This document shows, one piece after another, positions 7,332 to 15,925 of a stretch of 36,737 bases of DNA. Below the pieces are notes generated by a model. The model did not search any database. It was not told the DNA's origin and saw nothing but the letters and a program-made list of their open reading frames with translations. The position numbers and the translations under genes are program-made. How positions within the stretch are numbered: the first letter of the stretch is position 1; every line of letters begins with the position of its first letter. Origin of the DNA: Acidimicrobiales bacterium (lineage in GTDB: Bacteria; Actinomycetota; Acidimicrobiia; Acidimicrobiales; SZUA-35); contig JABDIY010000169.1 in the NCBI GenBank assembly GCA_013003535.1, positions 1 through 36,737 of the forward strand, written 5' to 3'.

Positions 7332-8165
7332 GTGGTCAAGGCAGCAATCGTTCAAACAGGATGGACCGGCAGTAAAGAGTCCATGATCGATGTACACGAG
7401 AAGTACATGCGTGAGGCCGCAGCCGTCGGCGTAAAGGTGATGTGTTTCCAGGAGCTGTTCTACGGCCCGTACTTTTGCCAGGTCCAGGAGGCGGAGTACT
7501 ACTCCTACGCCGAAGCGATCCCCGACGGCCCCACCACCAAACGATTTCAAGACCTCGCCAAGGAACTGGGCATGGTCTTGGTGCTACCGATGTACGAAGA
7601 GGAACAACCCGGATTCCTTTACAACACCGCAGCGGTGATCGACGCCGACGGGAGTTATCTGGGTAAGTACCGTAAGACCCATATCCCCCAGGTCAAGGGA
7701 TTCTGGGAGAAGTTCTATTTCCGACCCGGCAACCTTGGTTACCCGGTGTTCCAGACCGCGGTTGGCAGGGTCGGCGTGTACATCTGTTATGACCGCCACT
7801 TCCCCGAGGGCTGGCGAGCGCTCGGCTTGGCCGGAGCCCAGATCGTCTTCAATCCGTCCGCCACGAGCCGGGGGTTATCGGCGTACCTGTGGCAGTTGGA
7901 GCAGACCGCAGCTGCGGCCGCCAACATGTACTACGTGGGCGCAATCAACCGGGTCGGAATTGAACCCCTTGGCGACAACGACTTCTACGGCACCTCCTAT
8001 TTCGCCAATCCTCGCGGCCAGTTCGTCGATGGCACGGCCAGCGATCAAGAAGAGGAACTGGTGATCCGCGACCTCGACTTCGACCTGATCGATCAAACCA
8101 GGGCCCAGTGGGCCTTCTACCGGGACCGTCGGCCAGACATGTACGGCCCCCTCACCCAAGCCTGA
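7332..8165 (+). CDS. Nitrilase-superfamily N-carbamoyl amidohydrolase (beta-ureidopropionase-like)
   Basis: This 277-residue carbon-nitrogen hydrolase has the complete Glu-Lys-Cys triad: E41 in FQELF, K115 in KYRKTHIP and C152 in YICYDRHFPE. The family cleaves N-carbamoyl-beta-amino acids (releasing CO2 and ammonia) or N-carbamoylputrescine. Because dihydropyrimidinase starts 13 bp downstream, beta-ureidopropionase activity, the last step of reductive pyrimidine breakdown, is the better reading. The GTG at 7332 has GGAAGAGG just upstream, and the first strand (VKAAIVQTG) begins at once as expected for the fold. N-carbamoyl-D-amino acid hydrolase in a hydantoin pathway is the main alternative. 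Confidence 0.88.
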   Translation: MVKAAIVQTGWTGSKESMIDVHEKYMREAAAVGVKVMCFQELFYGPYFCQVQEAEYYSYAEAIPDGPTTKRFQDLAKELGMVLVLPMYEEEQPGFLYNTAAVIDADGSYLGKYRKTHIPQVKGFWEKFYFRPGNLGYPVFQTAVGRVGVYICYDRHFPEGWRALGLAGAQIVFNPSATSRGLSAYLWQLEQTAAAAANMYYVGAINRVGIEPLGDNDFYGTSYFANPRGQFVDGTASDQEEELVIRDLDFDLIDQTRAQWAFYRDRRPDMYGPLTQA

Positions 8166-8178
8166 AGGAGACTCCGCC

Positions 8179-9591
8179 ATGACCACGTTCATCAAGGGTG
8201 GAACAGTAATCACCTCAACCGGCGCCGACCTCAACGAGGTGCTCATCGACGGCGAGACCATCATCGCCGTCCTCAGTCCGGGCTGCGACGTGGCCCAAAG
8301 CGCAGAGGCTGGTGCGGAACGAGTGATCGACGCCACCGGCCGCTACGTGATCCCGGGCGGCGTCGACGTGCACACCCACATGGCACTGCCCTTCGGCGGA
8401 ACCGTGGCCTCGGACGACTTCGAGAGCGGTACACGGGCCGCCGCCTGGGGCGGCACCACCACCATCGTCGACTTCGCCACGCAAGCCTTCGGCCAAGACG
8501 TGAGGGAGTGCTACGACGCCCGGCTGGCAGAAGCCCAGGGCCAGTGCGCCATCGACTATGGCTTCCACATGATCATCGGCGACGTGAACGATGCCTCCCT
8601 GAAGGAAATGGACCTCCTCGTCAACGAGGGGGTTACCAGCTTCAAGCTGTTCATGGCCTACCCCGGGGTCTTCCTTTCCGACGACGGGCAAATCCTCCGG
8701 GCGATGCAACAGGTGGCCAGCAACGGGGGTTTGCTCATGATGCATGCCGAGAATGGGCTGGCCATCGACGTGCTGGCCCAACAGGCCTATGAACGAGGCG
8801 AAACCAGCCCGGTCAACCACGGCTACGTGCGTCGTGCGGAGTTCGAGAGCGAGGCCACCCATCGCGCCATCCAACTTGCCAAAGTGGGAGCCGCTCCGCT
8901 CTACATCGTCCACCTTTCGGCTTCCGAGGCCTTGGAACAGGTGGCGATCGCCCGGAACAAGGGAGCCAACGTCTTCGCAGAGACGTGCCCGCAGTACCTC
9001 TACTTCAACCTCGAAGACCACCTCGGCAAAGAAGGCTTCGAGGGGGCCAAGTATGTCTGCTCCACGCCGATACGTACCAAACACGAACACCATCACCAGG
9101 ACCTTTGGACCGGGCTTCGGACCAACGACCTCAGTGTGGTCTCCACCGACCACTGCCCGTTCTGTATGAAGGAACAGAAGGAACTGGGCATCGATGATTT
9201 CCGCGCCATTCCCAACGGGATCGGCGGAGTCGAACACCGGATGGACATGATCTACCAGGGCGTGACCCAGGGGCAGATCGGCTTGGCCCGCTGGGTGGAG
9301 TTGTGTTCCACCACACCGGCCCGGATGATGGGCCTCTACCCCAAGAAGGGCGTCATTCAACCTGGATCCGATGCCGACATCGTGTTGTACAACCCCAACC
9401 ACGAGTGGACGATCAGCGTAGAGAACCATCACATGAACATCGACCACTCGGCGTATGAAGGCATCACCGTGCCCGGCAAGGTGGAGACCGTTCTCTCCCG
9501 GGGTCGAGTGATCGTCGAGGACGGCGAATACCTCGGCAGCAAAGGCCATGGACAGCTTGTCCGGCGAGGTCTGAGCAGCTACTTGATCTAA
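8179..9591 (+). CDS. hydA: Dihydropyrimidinase / hydantoinase
   Basis: This 470-residue cyclic amidohydrolase (amidohydrolase superfamily TIM barrel) has a complete di-zinc site: H65-x-H67 in DVHTHM, carbamylated K156 in SFKLFMAY, H189 in MMHAENG, H245 in IVHLSA and D324 in STDHCPF. Tyr161 after the carbamylated Lys is the substrate Tyr of dihydropyrimidinases. It opens 5,6-dihydrouracil/thymine or hydantoins to N-carbamoyl amino acids, which the preceding amidohydrolase would then cleave. The ATG at 8179 follows AAGGAGACTCCGCC. The two genes and probably the LLM oxidoreductase after it form one operon. The first-step dihydropyrimidine dehydrogenase is not in the window. Confidence 0.93.
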   Translation: MTTFIKGGTVITSTGADLNEVLIDGETIIAVLSPGCDVAQSAEAGAERVIDATGRYVIPGGVDVHTHMALPFGGTVASDDFESGTRAAAWGGTTTIVDFATQAFGQDVRECYDARLAEAQGQCAIDYGFHMIIGDVNDASLKEMDLLVNEGVTSFKLFMAYPGVFLSDDGQILRAMQQVASNGGLLMMHAENGLAIDVLAQQAYERGETSPVNHGYVRRAEFESEATHRAIQLAKVGAAPLYIVHLSASEALEQVAIARNKGANVFAETCPQYLYFNLEDHLGKEGFEGAKYVCSTPIRTKHEHHHQDLWTGLRTNDLSVVSTDHCPFCMKEQKELGIDDFRAIPNGIGGVEHRMDMIYQGVTQGQIGLARWVELCSTTPARMMGLYPKKGVIQPGSDADIVLYNPNHEWTISVENHHMNIDHSAYEGITVPGKVETVLSRGRVIVEDGEYLGSKGHGQLVRRGLSSYLI

Positions 9592-9648
9592 ATCACTTCA
9601 ACTGCGACCACTTCGGCGCAGTCCTCTCATCAGCAAAGGCCTCTCCAA

Positions 9649-10647
9649 ATGGACTTCGGTGTCGTTCTCCAAACTGACCCTCCCGCATGGCGGGTAGTCG
9701 ATCTGGCTGTGAAAGCTGAAACCCTCGGCTTCAACCACGGCTGGACGTTCGACAGTCACGTTCTATGGCAGGAACCATATGTGATCTACTCGCAGATGCT
9801 GTCAGCCACGAAGCGAATGACGGTGGGACCGATGGTGACCAACCCGGGCACTCGCAACTGGACGGTCACCGCCTCACACTTCGCCACCCTCAACGACATG
9901 TTCGGCAATCGGACGATCTGCGGTATCGGCAGGGGTGACTCCGCCATGCGGGTCCTGGGGCACACCCCCGCCAAGCTGGACACCCTCAGCCAGGCGATGC
10001 ACGTAATCAAGGAGCTCGCCGAGGGCCGCGAGGTCACCTACAACAACACCCAACAACACTTCCCATGGGCTGATGAATCCGAGTTGAAGATTCTCATGGC
10101 TGCGTACGGGCCCAAAGCGTTGAAGCTGTGCGGCACCCAGGCCGACGGCTTCATCCTCCAGTTAGCCGACCTCAGCATGGCCGAATGGACGATCGGCGCA
10201 GTGCGAGCAGCGGCGGCAGACGCCGGGCGCAATCCCGATGATCTGTATATCTGTGTAGCTGCACCGGCGTATGTGGGGGACGACGTTGCCCACCAGCGTG
10301 ACCAGTGCCGCTGGTTCGGCGGGATGGTGGGCAACCACGTTGCCGATCTCGTGGAGCGATACGGCGGCGACGGCAGCGCCGTACCGCAGGCCCTAACGGA
10401 CTACATCAGAGAGCGCGAGGGGTATGACTACAGCGGGCACGGCAAGGCTGGCAATCCCCATACCGACTTCGTGCCCGATGACATCATCGATCGCTTCTGC
10501 ATTCTCGGACCAGAAGCAGCCCACATCGAACGACTCCAAGCGTTGAAGGAACTAGGAGTCGACCAGTTCGCCATCTACCTCATGCATGACCAGCAGGACG
10601 AAACCCTCCTCGCCTACGGAGAACGAATCATCCCGGCCCTTCGGTAG
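9649..10647 (+). CDS. LLM class flavin oxidoreductase (F420-type), pyrimidine/hydantoin cluster
   Basis: This 332-residue luciferase-like TIM-barrel protein starts MDFGVVLQTDPPAWRVVDLAVKAE and contains the conserved-looking GPMVTNPGTRNWTV and GIGRGDSAMRVLG segments. Proteins of this kind bind F420 or FMN in a cytoplasmic barrel. From memory, a LLM subgroup (CPS_4043 type) is commonly neighboured by hydantoinase/dihydropyrimidinase genes, and the 57-bp gap to hydA here agrees with that. Its reaction in pyrimidine or hydantoin breakdown is not established. One possibility is a redox step supplying or consuming a dihydropyrimidine-like intermediate. The ATG at 9649 starts directly at the first barrel strand, leaving no room for an N-terminal signal. 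Confidence 0.82.
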   Translation: MDFGVVLQTDPPAWRVVDLAVKAETLGFNHGWTFDSHVLWQEPYVIYSQMLSATKRMTVGPMVTNPGTRNWTVTASHFATLNDMFGNRTICGIGRGDSAMRVLGHTPAKLDTLSQAMHVIKELAEGREVTYNNTQQHFPWADESELKILMAAYGPKALKLCGTQADGFILQLADLSMAEWTIGAVRAAAADAGRNPDDLYICVAAPAYVGDDVAHQRDQCRWFGGMVGNHVADLVERYGGDGSAVPQALTDYIREREGYDYSGHGKAGNPHTDFVPDDIIDRFCILGPEAAHIERLQALKELGVDQFAIYLMHDQQDETLLAYGERIIPALR

Positions 10648-10684
10648 CGGCAACCCACCGCCAGCCGAATCTCACCAGCGGGGG

Positions 10685-11698
10685 TCAACGCAGATCGAAC
10701 GAATCGATGGCGCGCCCTTCGTGATCGATCGCTTGGGCCTCGATTCGATCCGGGTACACCACCAGATCCACAAAGCTGTAGGTGGACCAGGACACCTCTG
10801 TGAACTCATTCCGGCCGGCTGGTCGCAAGTAGGCAGCCGCCCCGGAAACGACGTAGGTGATTCCGTTGATCGGCACACTTCGTTGGTAGTCGTGATCGTG
10901 ACCGGCCAGTACGAGGGTCACGCCATATTTTTCGAACAGCGGAACAAAGTACTTCTGGACACTGGGCTCGTCACCGTGATGTCCAGCTGAAAAAGCTGGA
11001 TGGTGCATCGTGACGATGGTCCACGCTGGACGTTCTCCTTTGAGCAAATCCTCGAGGAAGACGAGTTGCTCGGGGTTATCGGCCTGGTTGGAGTCCAGCC
11101 CGATGAAGAGTGTGTTCTCGCCGATCATCTCGGAATACCACGCTCCCGGCATCGAAAACGCCTCGATCTGGGCCTCCCGGTAGCCGTAGTCCACGTCATG
11201 GTTTCCGAGAACGGGAAGCAATCGGGTGTCCCCGTCGAGCACGGGAGCAAACGGATCCAAGAGCTTCTCTTGTAACTGGTCGATCTCGCCCTCCGGATAG
11301 ATGTTGTCGCCGAGCAGAAGCAACGCCGCAAACTCGTACTGCTGATCCAAGGAGTCCATGACCTCGGCGGTTCGGTAGGCCTCCGCCTCGCCAGTGCCAA
11401 CGTCACCCGCTACGGCAATACGAACAGGGCTCACCTCCAGCTCCCGTTCTGATTCGCCCTTCAGCTCGCCCTCGGCCTCTGCCTCCGGCTCGGCGTCAAA
11501 CTCGCGCTCCAGTTCTGGCATCAGCTCACCGGCGTCGATGCCGACCTGGCGTGCTTCGGCCGTCACCTCGGGGGCACCGATGTCATTTGTCAGGTACGAG
11601 TCGATGTAGTTTCGGTTGGTCCAGGCCATCACCGCCACCAGCAGCACTGCACCAGCGGCGACCGCGGTCACAACGGATCGTTTGGATTTCCCAGCCAC
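10685..11698 (-). CDS. Membrane-anchored metallophosphoesterase
   Basis: This 337-residue protein has an N-terminal membrane anchor or signal (residues 8-26), an extended acidic Glu-rich linker (about 58-90, repeated EPEAEAEGEL type), and a calcineurin-like phosphoesterase domain at 92-335. All metal-site motifs are present: D99 in GDVGTG, D131 in GDNIYP, N167-H168 in GNHD, H232 in MHHP, and H267/H269 in GHDHDYQR. The layout resembles purple-acid-phosphatase-like or alkaline phosphatase-type metallophosphoesterases acting outside the membrane. The substrate is unknown. Translation starts at GTG 11698. It is divergent from the YczE-like gene and converges on the LLM gene, so it is probably a single-gene unit. 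Confidence 0.87.
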   Translation of the reverse strand: MAGKSKRSVVTAVAAGAVLLVAVMAWTNRNYIDSYLTNDIGAPEVTAEARQVGIDAGELMPELEREFDAEPEAEAEGELKGESERELEVSPVRIAVAGDVGTGEAEAYRTAEVMDSLDQQYEFAALLLLGDNIYPEGEIDQLQEKLLDPFAPVLDGDTRLLPVLGNHDVDYGYREAQIEAFSMPGAWYSEMIGENTLFIGLDSNQADNPEQLVFLEDLLKGERPAWTIVTMHHPAFSAGHHGDEPSVQKYFVPLFEKYGVTLVLAGHDHDYQRSVPINGITYVVSGAAAYLRPAGRNEFTEVSWSTYSFVDLVVYPDRIEAQAIDHEGRAIDSFDLR

Positions 11699-11804
11699 TG
11701 AACCAGTGTGGCTCCACCGGGCAACTCACTACCAGTCACCCCGGTGCCGGTTGGTCCACTCGGTATTTCCGGTCAATACGGCGCATTAGCCGTAGCCTTC
11801 GCTG

Positions 11805-12461
11805 GTGACACATTCGCGTTCGACGTCTCCAGCTATTGATTTTGCTGGGTTTGAGGTTCTGCGAGTGCGGACACCGGCAGGGCTGAGGTTCAGCCGACTT
11901 CTTCCGGGCCTGTTTCTCTTCGGCCTCGCGCTGGCTCTCACCGTTGAGGCGGACCTGGGAACCAACCCCTGGACCGTCTTCCACCAGGGCGCTTCAGAGC
12001 GACTCGGCGTTTCGATAGGCACGATGGTGATCGTCACGGGCGCAATCCTGCTGCTCTTGTTCCGCCCCATCCGTGAGCCGCTGGGGCTGGGCACGCTGCT
12101 CAACGTTGCCGTCATCGGACCAGCCGTTGACCTCTCGCTCTATCTCATCCCGGACCTCACCCAGATGTGGCAGCGCATCGGCGCTCTCGCCGTTTCACCT
12201 GTATTGCTGGGGCTGGCGTCTGGGCTCTACATCGGAGCGGGGTTGGGACCGGGACCGCGCGACGGACTCATGACCGCCCTGGAACGGCGCGGGGTGAAGG
12301 TATCAACCGCTCGGCTGCTCATCGAGACCACTGCCCTGACCGTCGGTTGGCTTTTGGGCGGCACGGTGGGCGTAGGCACGGTCTACTTTGCGTTTTCGGT
12401 CAGCTTCTGGGTGCGGGTGTTTCTACCGCCACTTCGAATCGACCCCCTTCGCGTCGGCTAG
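11805..12461 (+). CDS. YczE/YitT-type integral membrane protein
   Basis: This 218-residue protein has about five hydrophobic segments and the repeated Gly/Asp signatures of the YczE-like family: ADLGTNPWTVFHQGAS in the first half and GAGLGPGPRDGLMTAL in the second, an apparent internal duplication. Function in the family is poorly known; some members lie beside regulators or antibiotic genes. The start is GTG 11805. A later GTG near 11864 would remove 20 polar residues and cannot be excluded. It ends 57 bp before arsC on the same strand, so cotranscription with the arsenic pair is possible but not shown. Confidence 0.78.
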   Translation: MTHSRSTSPAIDFAGFEVLRVRTPAGLRFSRLLPGLFLFGLALALTVEADLGTNPWTVFHQGASERLGVSIGTMVIVTGAILLLLFRPIREPLGLGTLLNVAVIGPAVDLSLYLIPDLTQMWQRIGALAVSPVLLGLASGLYIGAGLGPGPRDGLMTALERRGVKVSTARLLIETTALTVGWLLGGTVGVGTVYFAFSVSFWVRVFLPPLRIDPLRVG

Positions 12462-12518
12462 ACGCGGCCGCTCGAACTGGCCGTGTTGGGGTGGTTAACC
12501 GCCAATAGACTCAGAGCC

Positions 12519-12932
12519 GTGAAAGCCGACCGTCCCGCTGTCCTGTTCCTGTGCGTGCACAACGCCGGTCGGTCCCAAATGGCGGCCGGCTGGCTCCGTC
12601 ATCTTGCCGGCGACCGAATCGAAGTGTTTTCAGGTGGATCGGCGCCAGCCGATCGCACCAACGCCGCCGCCGTGGAGGCCATGGCCGAGGTCGGGATCGA
12701 CATCAGCGGCGAGCAGCCCCAAATATGGACCGACCAGAACGTTCGTCGCGCCGATGTAATCGTCACGATGGGCTGCGGCGATGTGTGTCCGGTCTATCCG
12801 GCTACCCGCTTTGAGGATTGGGAATTGACAGATCCCGCTGGGCAGGACCTCGCCATGGTTCGAGGCGTCCGAGACGAGATCCATGGGCGAGTGCTGGCGT
12901 TGATGGCATCGCTTCACGTGCCTGTCGGATGA
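12519..12932 (+). CDS. arsC: Arsenate reductase, low-molecular-weight phosphatase type
   Basis: This 137-residue cytoplasmic protein has the LMW-phosphatase P-loop C12-V-H-N-A-G-R18-S, plus C86 and C90 in TMGCGDVCPVYP, the redox cysteine pair of thioredoxin- or mycothiol-linked ArsC enzymes that reduce As(V) to As(III). GTG 12519 gives a compact N-terminus (MKADRPAVLFLCVHN); an upstream ATG at 12483 adds 12 residues without family likeness. The stop overlaps the start of the aquaporin gene (ATGA), so the two are translationally coupled. No arsR or Acr3 is visible nearby. A protein-tyrosine phosphatase role is less likely because the second Cys pair is present. Confidence 0.87.
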   Translation: MKADRPAVLFLCVHNAGRSQMAAGWLRHLAGDRIEVFSGGSAPADRTNAAAVEAMAEVGIDISGEQPQIWTDQNVRRADVIVTMGCGDVCPVYPATRFEDWELTDPAGQDLAMVRGVRDEIHGRVLALMASLHVPVG

Positions 12933-13630
12933 CCGCCACGCCGATATCCGTTGACCGATGGCGGGCCGATCCAGCCAAACTCACCGCCGAATTCATCGGC
13001 ACGGCGTTCCTGCTCGCCGGCGTGATCGGCTCGGGAATCATGGCCGAACGCCTCACCGACGACGTTGGCCTCCAACTTTTTCAGAATGCGTTTGCGACCG
13101 CCGGTGTTCTAGTTGCTCTCATCCTGGCTTTTGGCCCCGCATCCGGCGCCCACTTCAACCCTGCGGTCACTTTGGTAGACCGGGCGCTGGGTGGGATGGA
13201 CACGCCAACCGCACTCAGCTACATCACCGCTCAAATAGCTGGTGGCATCGTTGGCGCCATGGCCGCCAACATCATGTTCGATCTTTCCGCGATCAACTGG
13301 TCAACCAAGGACCGGTCGGCCGGAAACCTGATCTTCGCCGAAGTTGTGGCAACGCTTGGGCTCTTGCTCGTCATCTACGGCGTGGTGCGATCCGGACGAG
13401 CATCGGCTGCCCCTTACGCCGTTGGTGGTTACATCGGCGGCGCATACTACTTCACGGCGTCTACCAGCTTCGCCAACCCGGCCGTCACGATTGCCCGCAC
13501 GATGTCCGATACGTTCGCCGGGATCGAACCGGCATCAGCCCCGCCGTTTGTCATCGCCCAGATTGCGGCGGTGCCGTTGACAGTATTTCTCGTGCGCATC
13601 ATCTACCCTCGCCTGCTTGCCGAGCACTAG
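12929..13630 (+). CDS. Aquaporin / aquaglyceroporin (MIP family), arsC-linked
   Basis: This 233-residue integral membrane channel of six helices has both pore half-helix motifs: N77-P-A in GAHFNPAVT and N183-P-A in FANPAVTIAR, with R190 as the selectivity-filter Arg. The length is typical for MIP channels. The ATG at 12929 overlaps the arsC TGA in ATGA. In Sinorhizobium the aquaglyceroporin AqpS is co-transcribed with arsC and lets arsenite leave the cell down its gradient; the same arrangement here implies that role. Water or another small neutral solute remains possible. The gene is followed 36 bp later by an SDR that is probably unrelated. Confidence 0.88.
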   Translation: MTATPISVDRWRADPAKLTAEFIGTAFLLAGVIGSGIMAERLTDDVGLQLFQNAFATAGVLVALILAFGPASGAHFNPAVTLVDRALGGMDTPTALSYITAQIAGGIVGAMAANIMFDLSAINWSTKDRSAGNLIFAEVVATLGLLLVIYGVVRSGRASAAPYAVGGYIGGAYYFTASTSFANPAVTIARTMSDTFAGIEPASAPPFVIAQIAAVPLTVFLVRIIYPRLLAEH

Positions 13631-13666
13631 GCATCCCGCTCGCAAACGCCAGGCCGATAGGACAAA

Positions 13667-14599
13667 GTGACCACAACTGACCCCTCCCTCGCCAACTGGA
13701 CGGTCGCCCACATTGGCGATCTTTCCGGGCAAACGGCTTTAGTCACCGGCGCCAATTCCGGGCTCGGTTTGGTCACTGCTCGCGTTCTGGCCGAGGCTGG
13801 CGCCGCAGTCGTAATGGCGGGACGTAACGAGCAGCGCCTCGACGCAGCCGCTACCCAGTTGCAGCGCAGTCTGCCGGCCGCACAATTCGAGATCCAGATC
13901 ATCGACGTTTCGTCGTTGGAATCGGTACGGGTCGCCGTAGAGCGGCTCCTGGCAAGCCATTCCGGCATCGATCTTCTCATCAACAACGCCGGCATCATGG
14001 CCACGCCCAGGGTGGTCACGCCAGACGGGTTCGAGCGCCAGTTTGCTACCAACCATCTCGGTCATTTCGCTCTGACCGGTCAGCTCCTTCCACTTCTGGA
14101 GGCCCGGAACGGTCGGGTGGTTGCGGTGTCCAGCCTCGCGGCGCAGAAAGGCGCCATCCGTTTCGACGACATCCAGCACGAGTCCCGGTACGACAACTGG
14201 ACCGTCTACCGACAGACGAAGCTGGCCAACTTGATGTTCGGCCGTGAAATGTCCAGACGGGCTGCTGCCTCCGGTTCCGGCGTTACTGCCACCATCGCCC
14301 ATCCGGGGATCTCAGCCACCAATCTTGCCAAAGACATGAGTGAGGGTGGATTCTTCCATCGGATTCAAGCAGCGCTGTTCTCGCTGGGAGGACAGTCACC
14401 GGAGCTTGGGGCATTGCCACTCGTGTGCGCGGCCGTGGGCCCGGTCAGTTCGGGAGAGTTCGTTGGCCCGAACGGAATTCGGGAATCCCGCGGTTCAGGT
14501 GTTTCGCTGTCCTTCGTGCCCGAGGCGGCCAAGGACGGCGCAGCGGCTGCGAGGCTGTGGGATCTCTCTCAGGAACTCACCGGAGTTGAATTTCTCTAA
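13667..14599 (+). CDS. Short-chain dehydrogenase/reductase (retinol-dehydrogenase-like)
   Basis: This 310-residue NAD(P)-dependent oxidoreductase has a Rossmann cofactor loop TGANSGLG (about 27-34), the NNAG motif, Ser in VSSLAA, and the catalytic pair in YRQTK followed by LANLMF. The pattern GANSGLG...FERQFATNHLGHFALT matches the retinol dehydrogenase/WW-oxidoreductase-like SDR branch widespread in actinobacteria. Substrate is unknown. It starts at GTG 13667 with AGGACAAA before it. It follows the aquaporin by 36 bp on the same strand and converges on the PLP enzyme gene. Confidence 0.87.
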   Translation: MTTTDPSLANWTVAHIGDLSGQTALVTGANSGLGLVTARVLAEAGAAVVMAGRNEQRLDAAATQLQRSLPAAQFEIQIIDVSSLESVRVAVERLLASHSGIDLLINNAGIMATPRVVTPDGFERQFATNHLGHFALTGQLLPLLEARNGRVVAVSSLAAQKGAIRFDDIQHESRYDNWTVYRQTKLANLMFGREMSRRAAASGSGVTATIAHPGISATNLAKDMSEGGFFHRIQAALFSLGGQSPELGALPLVCAAVGPVSSGEFVGPNGIRESRGSGVSLSFVPEAAKDGAAAARLWDLSQELTGVEFL

Positions 14600-14619
14600 C
14601 CGGTTGTGGTGAACCAGCG

Positions 14620-15744
14620 CTAACTCAGGTGGCCTCGGAGGTCCACGGGAATTCGACCGGTAGTACCGGTTGCGGGGTCATGGGTGACCAGCTCGTCAAC
14701 CAGGTTTACCACCGGGCAAATGTGGTTGGGCGCAATCGGTACCCGCTCCCCAACCTTTGGCGAAGCGTCGCCGGGTGCACAACGAACCACGCCGTGATTG
14801 TCATACACCCGAACGATCTGGTCCCGCGGACGGTGAATCACCTGGCCGTAGGAGTTCATCCAGTCAGGGCGGTCCTTGGTGAGGATCTTCGCGCCCGCAT
14901 CTAGTACGTACCTGTCCTCGGCCGAGTGAATCACCGTGGCGATCACGACTGCGCCGACTCCACCGATGTCGGTCTGGCCCAGCCCGACCTGCTGCATGTC
15001 ACCGAACACATAAGTGCCGGGCCGCTCCTCATTCACCGGTGCAGACGCCGATAACAGCGCGGTCGGTGTGGAACCGGCGCTCACTATCAAATCAGCCCGG
15101 CCCGTCAGGCCCGCCAATTCCACCGCACGAGCGAGGCTCTGGATTTCGTCGTTGGCCGCCGCTGCCGATGCGCCGGGGGAATAGGCGTGGCCGCCGTGGG
15201 TGAAGAATCCCGCTACCTCCAGCGCGCCCTGCTGGACCTGGGCCGATAGTGCGAGGGCGGCAGCAGCCTCCGGGGTTAGGCCAGTTCGACCCAAGCCGCT
15301 GTCAACCTCGATCATCAGGCCAACCCCAGGTGTGGTGAGACCGGCGGCGGCTATCGAGGAGAGGATCTCGACCGAGTCGACCGCCAGCAACAGCCGAGTG
15401 TGGGCACTCAGAGCTTCCCGAGCCAGAGCGGCCTTTGGTTCATCCAGATACACCGGAATCGCCACGAGCAAATCGGTGACAACTCCAGCCGACGCCAGCC
15501 CAACCGCCTCACTGAGGGTCGCGCAGGTAAGACCGGTGGCGCCCGCCGCTAGTTGGAGCCGCGCAATATGGGTTGATTTATGTGTCTTGACATGAGGGCG
15601 CAGTTTCACACCACGCTCATCACATTCGGATTGCATGAGCGTGATGTTCCTGGCCATCACCGTCGTATCGACAATCAAGAACGGAGTCGCCTCCAAGGCA
15701 CTGGCTCCGACCACCGTGTGGCTCCAATACTCCGATCTATCCAC
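14620..15744 (-). CDS. PLP enzyme, D-serine dehydratase / D-threonine aldolase-like
   Basis: This 374-residue protein has a fold-type III (alanine-racemase-like) barrel with the PLP lysine K53 in LRPHVKTHK and a C-terminal beta domain carrying the His/Cys metal pair of PNHICPVVNL. Both features define the DSD1/D-threonine aldolase family, in which Zn or Mn assists elimination from D-serine or retro-aldol cleavage of D-threonine and related beta-hydroxy D-amino acids. The two activities cannot be separated by eye. The ATG at 15744 is 181 bp from the start of the divergent giant secreted-protein gene. It has no obvious operon partner. Confidence 0.85.
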   Translation of the reverse strand: MDRSEYWSHTVVGASALEATPFLIVDTTVMARNITLMQSECDERGVKLRPHVKTHKSTHIARLQLAAGATGLTCATLSEAVGLASAGVVTDLLVAIPVYLDEPKAALAREALSAHTRLLLAVDSVEILSSIAAAGLTTPGVGLMIEVDSGLGRTGLTPEAAAALALSAQVQQGALEVAGFFTHGGHAYSPGASAAAANDEIQSLARAVELAGLTGRADLIVSAGSTPTALLSASAPVNEERPGTYVFGDMQQVGLGQTDIGGVGAVVIATVIHSAEDRYVLDAGAKILTKDRPDWMNSYGQVIHRPRDQIVRVYDNHGVVRCAPGDASPKVGERVPIAPNHICPVVNLVDELVTHDPATGTTGRIPVDLRGHLS

Positions 15745-15839
15745 CTTCGGAGACTACGGGAAACCAGCGGCCCAGCAGCGGAGCTTTCCCTGGACTCAGC
15801 GGTCTTGACGCCTCCCGATGGGTAATAGTGCTAAATAGC

Positions 15840-15855
15840 TGAGCAAACTTGCTCA
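15840..15855. promoter_or_regulatory. 16-bp inverted repeat upstream of the giant secreted-protein gene
   Basis: TGAGCAA-AC-TTGCTCA has 7-bp perfect arms. It lies in the only intergenic space between two divergent genes, about 70 bp before ATG 15926 and just after a possible -35 (TTGACG at 15805-15810). It is a candidate operator for an unidentified dimeric regulator. Confidence 0.4.
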
Positions 15856-15925
15856 GAAAAAGCGTGACTTCCGCCACAACCTGCGCGACACTCCTTACTG
15901 GGCGGGAACAAGAGAGCACGAGGTA

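Noticed and set aside
8215-9549. Long minus-strand open frame (444 codons) opposite dihydropyrimidinase
   Set aside because: It is the antisense shadow of a well-supported enzyme gene with complete metal site; the translation has no domain-like pattern and arises from high GC.
14890-14905. AGTACGTACC similar to the TGTACGTACA palindrome
   Set aside because: It lies inside the PLP enzyme coding sequence, lacks the outer symmetric bases and is not at a promoter.
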